Source: Fidelibacterota bacterium
Lineage (GTDB): Bacteria > Pseudomonadota > Alphaproteobacteria > Rhodospirillales > Rhodospirillaceae
Reading direction: 5' to 3'
Assembly (NCBI GenBank): GCA_947481595.1
Contig: CANKHC010000006.1
Location: forward strand, 1 to 37,475
Length of the DNA: 37,475 nt
Shown here: one piece after another, positions 11,451 to 19,112 of the stretch
Layout of the letters: each line of letters begins with the position of its first letter
Numbering within the stretch: position 1 is the stretch's first letter
The notes under the pieces: generated by a model
What the model was told of the DNA's origin: nothing
Seen by the model: the letters and a program-made list of their open reading frames with translations, nothing else
The model's database searches: none
Translations under genes and position numbers: made by a program

Positions 11451-11585
11451 AAATTCCTTTTCATCAAGCGACCACAAGCCATGAGAGAGCCTTTTTTCTC
11501 TATGGAATCGGGCCACAACTGCAGAAGATTTGGCGTGTTACTCATGTTGCGTTCAGGTTGAGATGACTCACCGGCGAGCCTCACG

Positions 11586-12464
11586 ATGAATATGCAAATC
11601 AACCCGGTGTCGGTGATCGACGACGACACCGCCAAAATCATCATCGAGCACCGCTTGCAGGTGCCCGGTGTGACGTTCGAGCTGCACCAAGTCGAACGCG
11701 TCACGCCGCGCAAGATTTTCGTCAACACCGAGAATCATGCCGTCTCGCTCGCACTCTCGCCGCTGCCGAAAGACTGGTACTGGCAGTTTCTTCCTGACAC
11801 GCAGGCGGTTCCGGCCGGCACCTTGAACTTTCGCCCTGCCGGTCAGAAGCTGCGTGTCTTCCCGCGCCGTGGGCGCCACCGCTGGCTGTCGCTCAACATC
11901 GACCCGGCGCACTTCAAACAGATCAGCGGCCACAGCGACGACTGCGTGCTCAAAGCCTGCCCCAACATCAAGGGCACGCCGATGGACGCGGCATTGTTCC
12001 GCGTCGCGCGCGAGATGACCTCGCCCGGAATGGACACGCCGGCCCTGGTGGAAGCCATCAGCCGCACGTTTCTGATCGACCTTGCGCGCACGGTGGTTGG
12101 ACCGCGGCGTTCCCAGCTCGAACAGCAAGACGGTCTGTCGCAGCAGCAGTTCAACCGCATCAACGAATTCATCGAAAGCGCTGATTGCTACGCACCGTCG
12201 ATTTCGGACATCTCCGAACTCCTCGGCATCAGCCGGCGCCACCTGACACGCCTGTTCCGCATGTCCTCCGGCCAGACCATCCACGCGCACATCGCCGAGA
12301 TCCGGCTGCGCAAAGCGGTCGATCTCTTGGCTCGCACAGAGTTGTCGGTGAAAGAAATCTCGCACAAGCTGGGCTTCTCTTCGCCCAGCGGCTTGGCAGC
12401 TACGTTCCGCGCCGCCACCGGGCAATCGCCCAGCCAATTCCGCCACCAGTACCGCGCGCCTTAA
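11586..12464 (+). CDS. AraC-family transcriptional regulator
   Basis: C-terminal double HTH: SISDISELLGISRRHLTRLFRMSSGQTIHAHIAEIRLRKAVDLLARTELSVKEISHKLGFSSPSGLAATFRAATGQSPSQFRHQYR. Confidence 0.92.
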   Translation: MNMQINPVSVIDDDTAKIIIEHRLQVPGVTFELHQVERVTPRKIFVNTENHAVSLALSPLPKDWYWQFLPDTQAVPAGTLNFRPAGQKLRVFPRRGRHRWLSLNIDPAHFKQISGHSDDCVLKACPNIKGTPMDAALFRVAREMTSPGMDTPALVEAISRTFLIDLARTVVGPRRSQLEQQDGLSQQQFNRINEFIESADCYAPSISDISELLGISRRHLTRLFRMSSGQTIHAHIAEIRLRKAVDLLARTELSVKEISHKLGFSSPSGLAATFRAATGQSPSQFRHQYRAP

Positions 12465-12658
12465 GCACCTTCGGGTGCCGCCACGGCCTGATTTGGTAGC
12501 TTTGTCCCGATTTCAAAACGCTTGGGCCGGTCCTTTTCATTTCGTTTCGCATAAGCTTGCTTGGAGTTTGTCACCGACTTCCTCCCTGAAGTTGTGAGAG
12601 CCGGCCGGAAACAACACCTCCCAAGGTTGAAGCACTGGTTGACTCGACAGGTGACAAA

Positions 12659-12696
12659 GCTGGCCGGCAGCACTCCGCTGTCGGCCAGCATTTTTT
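12659..12696 (+). terminator. Rho-independent-terminator-like hairpin GCTGGCCGGCAG-cactccg-CTGTCGGCCAGC-ATTTTTT
   Basis: 12-position stem with one G-T pair, 7-nt loop, followed by A then six T; located between AraC and cytochrome genes. Confidence 0.7.
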
Positions 12697-12841
12697 CTGG
12701 GGCATCCCAAAAGTCCGAACAACTTTGCAACAGGATGTAACAGTTCTTCCGCTTTGTAACGGGCGGGGCGGGTAGCGTTTTTGGGACACCAAAGCCGTGT
12801 CCGATTTTACAGTCACTTGGTCCGGTCTTTCGCAGTGCAAT

Positions 12842-12857
12842 GGCCCATTTCTGGGCC
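12842..12857. promoter_or_regulatory. Inverted repeat GGCCCA-TTTC-TGGGCC upstream of the cytochrome c gene; candidate operator
   Basis: Read directly; shares TGGCCCATTTYTG with the site upstream of the AraC gene. Confidence 0.4.
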
Positions 12858-13006
12858 TTTGTCTCGAAAGCCTCACCAATACGAATTGCTGAATTACAGC
12901 GGTTCCTTAGTGTAGAATTGGGAGTCTCAAAAGAGTTCTTCGTAACGGCGCAGGATGGTTCGGTGAGGAGCCGCCCGCGCATGTCATAACGGGAGGCAAT
13001 CGCCAC

Positions 13007-13480
13007 ATGAAAAAGACACTTGCTGCTCTTGCCCTGTTGATCTCGGCGTCGGCCGGCATCGCGGTGGCATCCGAGCTGACCATCCAGGACAAAGCCGCGG
13101 TTGATGCCTGGACCAACCTGACCTACGGCCAGGCGAAAAGCCCCAACGATCCGATGGGCGACACCGCTCTCCTGCAGTCCTTGACCAAGGACGAACTCCG
13201 GGGCGCCGCACAGTTCAACATTCACTGCAACGCCTGCCATGGTCCTGAGGCGAGCATCGCCGTCACCTATGGTCCGCGCATCACGCAGGATAACCTCAAG
13301 GACCGCGAAGATTTCATCCGCATGCAGATCACCGACGGTTCGCCCAACATGCCGGCCTTCAAGTACGCGCTGAAGCCGCGCGACGTTGATCAAATCATGG
13401 CTTACCTGCGCAAGGTTCCGCCGCTCTGCTTCGACTGCAAGGTCGGCGACTTCCGCCGCGCCATTCCCGTTTCCCAATAA
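13007..13480 (+). CDS. Periplasmic mono-heme cytochrome c
   Basis: Signal peptide MKKTLAALALLISASAGIAVAS; AAQFNIHCNACHGPEA (CXXCH); NMPAFKYALKPRDVDQIMAYL distal Met region; extra C-terminal CFDC. Confidence 0.88.
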   Translation: MKKTLAALALLISASAGIAVASELTIQDKAAVDAWTNLTYGQAKSPNDPMGDTALLQSLTKDELRGAAQFNIHCNACHGPEASIAVTYGPRITQDNLKDREDFIRMQITDGSPNMPAFKYALKPRDVDQIMAYLRKVPPLCFDCKVGDFRRAIPVSQ

Positions 13481-13503
13481 CGCCAATCCGAGGGAGAAGT
13501 ACG

Positions 13504-15351
13504 ATGACAATGTTCAAAACATACGCGCTCAGCACGTCGATCCTCGCCGGTTTGGCGGTGGGTGCACTGGCGACACCGGCTTTCGCCGACACCATCCTGA
13601 CCGGCAAGATCACCAATGCCACCAACCAGCCGCTGGAAGGCGTCCCGGTCTCGTTCCGGCAGCTCGGCTCGAGCTACACCACCAGCGTCTATACCGACGC
13701 CGCCGGTGAATACGTTTTCCCGGCGATGCCCGTCGGCAAGTACAAGATGTGGGCCCAGGCCGTGGGCTTCCAGAACCACATCGCCGACGTCGACGTGAAA
13801 GGCAACGTCCTCAAGCAGGACATCAAGCTACCCGCGCGCGCCGACTTCGAAGTGCAGATGCGCGGCGATGAGTGGCTCCATTCGATGCCGCGCGAGACCG
13901 ACGAAGACAAGCGCATGGCGGTGGTCTTCCGCATGGCCTGCATGGGCTGTCATCCGCAGTCGGTCACGCTCAAAGACAAGTTCGACCAGAGGGGCTGGGA
14001 GAACATCATCACGGTGATGAGCCGCATCAACACCGCGGGTTACCGCAGCAATTACGGCGACATGGACGACACGTTGCCAAACCACAAGATGCTCTACTTC
14101 AAGAAGCGCTTGGCGGCCTGGCTGGCCAAGGGCCGCGGCCCGACCACCACAGCGGCCGATTTCAAGCCCTACGCCCGCCCGCGTCCGAAGGGTGAGGAGA
14201 CCATGCTGCTCATCCGCGAGTACGACACCAACCAGCCGGGCACCGGCCTGCCGTTGTTCGTCGACGGCAGCCTGTGGTCCGACAGCGCGCCCTCCAAGCT
14301 CTATATCAAGAACCATCACGCCATCGACGGCGCGCTGGATGCCAACGGCGACGTCTACTTCTCCGACGACGTCAACCTGAACCCGTACCGCACCGTCGGT
14401 AAGATCGACTGGAAGACCGGCAAGACCACCAACATCAAGATTGTGCGCCGCGACGGTTCGGGTCTGGCCGCCAACAACCACGACATCCTCACCGACAAGG
14501 AAGGCTTCGTGTGGTTCGGCACCGAAGGCAAGATGTACAAGTACGATCCCAAGACCGCGAAGCTCGACTCCTACCTGCCGCCGCGCGGCGTCAGCGTCGG
14601 CAGCATGCTGAACGAGGATCCCCTCGGCGGCATCTGGAGCCCGCGCTCACGCTTCGACTCCAAGACCGGCGAAGTGAAGGGTTTCAACCTGCCGATCTCG
14701 CAGAACCCCGAAGCGTATCCGGCCACCTACGGCATCGCGGCCGACCAGACCGGCGATGGCTGGGCGATCATGCAGTCGCTTGGCCTCTTGGTGCATATGG
14801 AGACCAAGACCGGCAAGACCGAGATCGTCAAGTTCCCCAAGGACGACAACCCCGACTACGCGCTGTTCACCGGCGACGACCGCGTCGTCTACGAGCAGGG
14901 CGGCGGCTCGAACTTCAACGGCCATGGCAAACCGGACACCTATACCGTCCGTAAGCCGGGTGCCGGCCCGGGCCCGACCGACTCGGTGTGGGGACCGGCC
15001 TGGTACAATGACGCCCTGGTGCGTGTGAACATCGATACGCGCCAAGTTTCGATCGTCAAAGCGCCGTGGAAGTATGCCGACCCCTACCACACGCAGGTGG
15101 ATAAAGACGGCAACGTGTTCACCATCTTCACCGATGGTGACTTCGTCGGCCGCTACAATCCGAAAACCAATACCTGGACGCGCTACGACATGCCGACCGT
15201 CGGCACCGAAGCGCACGGCCTCAACCTCTATACGGTCAACGGCAAGACGGAAGTCACCGTGCCCTATTGGGCTGCCGGCAAGACCGCGAAGGTCCAGTTC
15301 CGTACGCAAGCCGAGATCGATGCCCTCAAGGCCGCTGCCAAGAAGGGCTAA
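13504..15351 (+). CDS. Secreted fusion protein: carboxypeptidase regulatory-like domain + CXXCH heme motif + Vgb/NHL-like beta-propeller
   Basis: Signal peptide; ILTGKITNATNQPLEGVPVSFRQLGS..TTSVYTDAAGEYVFPAMPVGKYKMWAQAVGF; RMACMGCHPQSV; repeated D.G.VWF / YDPKT / IDWKTGKT propeller segments. Confidence 0.8.
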   Translation: MTMFKTYALSTSILAGLAVGALATPAFADTILTGKITNATNQPLEGVPVSFRQLGSSYTTSVYTDAAGEYVFPAMPVGKYKMWAQAVGFQNHIADVDVKGNVLKQDIKLPARADFEVQMRGDEWLHSMPRETDEDKRMAVVFRMACMGCHPQSVTLKDKFDQRGWENIITVMSRINTAGYRSNYGDMDDTLPNHKMLYFKKRLAAWLAKGRGPTTTAADFKPYARPRPKGEETMLLIREYDTNQPGTGLPLFVDGSLWSDSAPSKLYIKNHHAIDGALDANGDVYFSDDVNLNPYRTVGKIDWKTGKTTNIKIVRRDGSGLAANNHDILTDKEGFVWFGTEGKMYKYDPKTAKLDSYLPPRGVSVGSMLNEDPLGGIWSPRSRFDSKTGEVKGFNLPISQNPEAYPATYGIAADQTGDGWAIMQSLGLLVHMETKTGKTEIVKFPKDDNPDYALFTGDDRVVYEQGGGSNFNGHGKPDTYTVRKPGAGPGPTDSVWGPAWYNDALVRVNIDTRQVSIVKAPWKYADPYHTQVDKDGNVFTIFTDGDFVGRYNPKTNTWTRYDMPTVGTEAHGLNLYTVNGKTEVTVPYWAAGKTAKVQFRTQAEIDALKAAAKKG

Positions 15352-15391
15352 GACCAGGAAGGCTTAGGACGCGTCGCAACACAATGGAGTC

Positions 15392-15418
15392 CCGCCGCGC
15401 GCGATAAACGCGCGGCGG
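15392..15418 (+). terminator. Hairpin CCGCCGCGCG-cgataaa-CGCGCGGCGG followed by CTTTT
   Basis: 10-bp perfect stem, after the 15351 stop and before the 15437 start. Confidence 0.65.
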
Positions 15419-15436
15419 CTTTTCCGGGAGGAAACA

Positions 15437-16291
15437 ATGAAATCGAGAAAATACTTGAGCATGGCTGTGGCACTGATCGCCGGCCTGCTGATGGCCGCCC
15501 CAATGATGTCTAACGCGGCATTCGCTGCGGCAGCCAAAATCAATGAAGCCACAACGCCATTCGACTCCGTCGGGGCGAAAATCAATCTCCTGTCGTTCAA
15601 ATCCGGCTCGGGCAAGCAGCCCGCGGTCCTGCTCATCCATGATAAGGACGGCGTGACCGAGGACATGAAGGCCATCGCGCGCACCATCTCCGGTGCGGGC
15701 TTTGCGGTGTTCATGCCCGACTACCCGTCGCGCCCCGATCAGAAAAAAGTGCAAGGTGCGATTGACCAGATGGCCGGCATGTCGACCAAGGTGAAGCGCC
15801 TGAATGTCGCGGTGACGCTGGCCGATACGCTGGCTGCATTTGATGTTGTGGCGAAGGATCCGTCGGTTGATGCCGCCAAGATCTCCGTCATGGGCATCGG
15901 CTGGGGCGGTTGGCGTGCCTATCAGCTGGCCGCGGCCAAGCCCGAACTCTACAAGGCCGTGGTCGTGTACGGCGTGGCACCTGATGACGGCTCGCTCGCC
16001 CTCGTAAAGGCGCCCGTCCTGGGGATCTATGCGGCTGGCGATTTTTACATCACCGCAACCCACCTGACCACGAAGCAGGAACTGGGCAACAAGTTCAGCT
16101 ACGAAATCTACAAGGACACCTACCCCGGCTTCTTCGGTGGCAGTGAAGCTGGTGGGGGCCCTGCTCTGATGGGCGAAGGCGAAATCGACACCGCGGCCGC
16201 GGCCAAGGAAGCCGGGCTGTCGAAGGTCGTCGATAAAGGACCGGAGTCGCGCAAGTTGGCCATGGCCAGAGCGCTTGCATTCCTGAAGTAA
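15437..16291 (+). CDS. Secreted dienelactone-hydrolase-family (alpha/beta-hydrolase fold) protein, apparently lacking the catalytic nucleophile and His
   Basis: Signal peptide; QPAVLLIHDKDGVTEDMKAIARTISGAGFAVFMPDY, ISVMGIGWGGWRAYQLA (expected GxCxGG or GxSxGG), PVLGIYAAGDFYI. Confidence 0.75.
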   Translation: MKSRKYLSMAVALIAGLLMAAPMMSNAAFAAAAKINEATTPFDSVGAKINLLSFKSGSGKQPAVLLIHDKDGVTEDMKAIARTISGAGFAVFMPDYPSRPDQKKVQGAIDQMAGMSTKVKRLNVAVTLADTLAAFDVVAKDPSVDAAKISVMGIGWGGWRAYQLAAAKPELYKAVVVYGVAPDDGSLALVKAPVLGIYAAGDFYITATHLTTKQELGNKFSYEIYKDTYPGFFGGSEAGGGPALMGEGEIDTAAAAKEAGLSKVVDKGPESRKLAMARALAFLK

Positions 16292-16314
16292 TTTCGTCCG
16301 ATTGACGAGGATGA

Positions 16315-16344
16315 ACCGGCCGACGGGGCAACTCGCCGGCCGGT
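16315..16344 (+). terminator. Hairpin ACCGGCCG...CGGCCGGT followed by TTTGTTTT
   Basis: 8-bp outer stem plus inner CG/CG, T-rich tail, 24 bp after the DLH-like stop. Confidence 0.7.
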
Positions 16345-16424
16345 TTTGTTTTGGCAGCAAGGGACTCAGACCCTGTGATAATATTGGCGAAAGGAACCGC
16401 GGAGCATCACAGGAGGGATTCAAT

Positions 16425-16853
16425 ATGGTCTACCTCACGCGGCGCAAGGCACTGACGGCTGGACTTACGCTCGCCTGCGCGCCCACGCTTATTCGCACCG
16501 CTTCGGCCAACGGCGACGGCTTCTTCGGCCTCGAGCAGCTTGGCCCCATCGAATTCATGTACTACGGCACCGTCCGCGACACCGACGACGGCTACCTGAC
16601 CGATGCTCAAGTCACCATGACGGTCAGCAACCCGGACCTGATCTACACCGAGGTCTCCGACGTCATCGGCCACTACCGCATGCCGGATGTCGGCCGCTAT
16701 CTGGTGGATAACAACCACAAGGTCGATCCCTCCACGTTCAAACTCTTTTGCACGATGGAGGGCTACAAGCAGGTGCGCAAACTCGACCGCCGTCCAGGGC
16801 GCCTGACCAAAGGCGCCTTCGAGGTCAATTTCACGATGCAAAAGATCAAGTAG
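16425..16853 (+). CDS. Small Tat-secreted protein with carboxypeptidase regulatory-like/transthyretin-like fold
   Basis: LTRRKALTAGLTLACAPTLIRTASA twin-Arg signal; YYGTVRDTDDGYLTDAQVTMTVSN..IYTEVSDVIGHYRMPDVG; AGGAGGG upstream of ATG at 16425. Confidence 0.65.
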   Translation: MVYLTRRKALTAGLTLACAPTLIRTASANGDGFFGLEQLGPIEFMYYGTVRDTDDGYLTDAQVTMTVSNPDLIYTEVSDVIGHYRMPDVGRYLVDNNHKVDPSTFKLFCTMEGYKQVRKLDRRPGRLTKGAFEVNFTMQKIK

Positions 16854-16900
16854 GCAAAAACTAAAGTGAGTATGTGATTCAAATTTGGGGAGGGCTGCCT

Positions 16901-19054
16901 GTGTCGAAAAAAATCATCGCAGCGCTTTTTGCGTCGTCGTATCTCGCGACCGCAACGTTCTACGTAAGTCCGACTCAGGCCGCCGAGGCGATCCCGGTTG
17001 TCGCCGACAGCCTCAGTGGCGTGGTCACCAGCAGCAAGGGCCCCGAAGCCGGCGTCTGGGTCGTCGCCGAGACCTACGATTTCCCCTCGCGCCTGATCAA
17101 GATCGTCGTCACCGACGATCAGGGCCGCTACGTCCTGCCGCAACTCCCCAAAGCTAAATACGAAGTCTTCGTGCGCGGCTACGGCTTGGTGGATTCACCG
17201 CGCGTCGAAGCCGAACCCGGTAAGCGCCTTGACCTCAAGGCCGTCATCGCGCCGGACGGCAAGGCCGCTGCCCAGTACTATCCCGCCGAATACTGGTTCG
17301 CCATGATGAGGGTGCCGAAGGGTCCGCTCACCGTCGACCAGGCCTTCGGCAGCATCAAGAGCTGCGCCATCTGTCACCAGCTCGGCCACAAATACACCCG
17401 CGAATTCACCGAAGCCTTCCTCAAGCTTGGGCCCTTCAAGACTCCGCACGAAGCCTGGGACCGCCGCGTGCAGTCTGGTCCGCTGGGTCAGTCCATGAGC
17501 GGCATGTACAACCGCCTGGGTGAACAGCGCGCCATGTTCGGCGACTGGACGCAGCGCATCCAGAATGGCGAATTCCCCAAAGAGGCGCCGCCGCGTCCAA
17601 AAGGTATCGAGCGCAACATCGTCGTGACCGAATGGGAATGGGGCGAGCCTGACACTTATTCGCACGACGCTATCGCCACCGATCAGCGCAACCCCACCCT
17701 CAACGCCAACGGCAAGATCTGGGGCCCGACGCAATACGCCGATCAGCTGCTGTGGCTCGATCCGGTGAAGAACGAATCCGGCTTCGTGAAGGTACCCTCA
17801 TCTGCCAAACCCGTGGGCTCCGATCCCTCCCGCGACGGTTCCATGTTCAAGACCTCGCCGACCTTCGGCGACACCACCATGTGGGTCAGCTCGGCCAATC
17901 CGCGCAGCGTGATCATGGATCCGAAGATGCGCATCTGGTACGCCGTGCGTTCGCACGACGACAAGATCGCCGATTTCTGCAAGACCGGTGCGAACAACAA
18001 ATTCGCCCAGTACTTCCCCATCGACAAGCCGCAGAACGATTACGCGCTCGGCGTCAAGCAGGCCGGCGTCTACGATCCGGCCACGGGCAAGTTCGATGTC
18101 GTCGAAACCTGCACCACCACCGACCACAACCAGTTCGCCGACAACAAGGCGATGCCCGGCAACAACATCTTCTGGGGCCAAACCGGCATTTTGGGTTGGG
18201 TCAGCGTCGATGCCTGGGACAAGACCCACGATCCCGCGCAGTCAACCGGTTGGCTGCCGATGGTGATCGACACCAACGGCGACGGCAAGATTACCAAAGG
18301 CTGGACTGAGCCCAACCAGCCGGTCGATCCGAAGAAGGATCACCGCATCACCGCCGGCTGCTATTCGGTCGCCTCCAGTCCCATCGACGGTGCGGGCTGG
18401 TGCTCAGGCATCGGCGGATCGCGCCGCTTGGTGCGCGTGTTCATCGGTTCCAATCCGCCCGAAACATCGATTTCGGAAATGTTTGAGCCGCCACAGACCG
18501 ACCCGGAGGGCCTGCCCTACCAATCGGTCGGCGGTGTCGACGTCGATAGCAAAGGCGTGGTGTGGCAGAACTGGCGCCAGACCGATCAGATCACCGCTTT
18601 TGACCGCACCAAGTGCAAGATCAAGAACGGCCCTCAAACTGCCGACGGCCGCCACTGCCCCGAAGGCTGGACCACTTACCGTCTGCAGGGCCCAAGCCCC
18701 GAAGGCACCAAGCTGCGCGCCAACGTGCTCTATCTGATGGAAGTCGACCGCATGAACGGCGGCGGCTTCGGCGTCGACGCCGTGCTGCAGCAGCCCAACA
18801 ACTCCGACGCCGTGCTCGTGCTGATGCCCGAGCAGGCCGGCAAACGCGAGTGGGTCACGGCGCGCGTGCCCTATCCCATGGGCCAGTTGTGGCGGCGCAT
18901 CAGCTGGCGCATCGACGATCCCAACGGCGGCTGGAAAGGCCGCGGCCTGTGGACCTCCGATGGCTTCGTCGCCCCCTGGCACCTCGAGAATGGCCTGGGC
19001 GAGAAGCCGAAGGTCGTGAAAATCCAGGTCCGCCCGGATCCGCTGGCGAACTAA
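16901..19054 (+). CDS. Secreted fusion protein: carboxypeptidase regulatory-like domain + CXXCH heme motif + beta-propeller (second paralogue)
   Basis: GTG start at 16901 gives signal VSKKIIAALFASSYLATATFYVSPTQA; DSLSGVVTSSKGPEAGVWVVAET..IVVTDDQGRYVLPQLPKAKYEVFVRGYGL; IKSCAICHQLGHK; propeller-like repeats follow. Confidence 0.78.
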   Translation: MSKKIIAALFASSYLATATFYVSPTQAAEAIPVVADSLSGVVTSSKGPEAGVWVVAETYDFPSRLIKIVVTDDQGRYVLPQLPKAKYEVFVRGYGLVDSPRVEAEPGKRLDLKAVIAPDGKAAAQYYPAEYWFAMMRVPKGPLTVDQAFGSIKSCAICHQLGHKYTREFTEAFLKLGPFKTPHEAWDRRVQSGPLGQSMSGMYNRLGEQRAMFGDWTQRIQNGEFPKEAPPRPKGIERNIVVTEWEWGEPDTYSHDAIATDQRNPTLNANGKIWGPTQYADQLLWLDPVKNESGFVKVPSSAKPVGSDPSRDGSMFKTSPTFGDTTMWVSSANPRSVIMDPKMRIWYAVRSHDDKIADFCKTGANNKFAQYFPIDKPQNDYALGVKQAGVYDPATGKFDVVETCTTTDHNQFADNKAMPGNNIFWGQTGILGWVSVDAWDKTHDPAQSTGWLPMVIDTNGDGKITKGWTEPNQPVDPKKDHRITAGCYSVASSPIDGAGWCSGIGGSRRLVRVFIGSNPPETSISEMFEPPQTDPEGLPYQSVGGVDVDSKGVVWQNWRQTDQITAFDRTKCKIKNGPQTADGRHCPEGWTTYRLQGPSPEGTKLRANVLYLMEVDRMNGGGFGVDAVLQQPNNSDAVLVLMPEQAGKREWVTARVPYPMGQLWRRISWRIDDPNGGWKGRGLWTSDGFVAPWHLENGLGEKPKVVKIQVRPDPLAN

Positions 19055-19079
19055 GACTCAAAGCGAGAGGAATATCCGG

Positions 19080-19104
19080 CGGCGGCACTTTCAAAGTGCC
19101 GCCG
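19080..19104. terminator. Hairpin CGGCGGCACTTT-c-AAAGTGCCGCCG between convergent genes
   Basis: 12-bp perfect inverted repeat with a 1-nt centre; TTCGGCTTTT downstream; lies between stops at 19054 (+) and 19113 (-). Confidence 0.65.
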
Positions 19105-19112
19105 TTCGGCTT

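Noticed and set aside
12461-13510. 349-aa minus-strand ORF across the AraC-cytochrome intergenic region
   Set aside because: Antisense to the cytochrome c gene and across terminator and operator-like elements; no recognisable domain.
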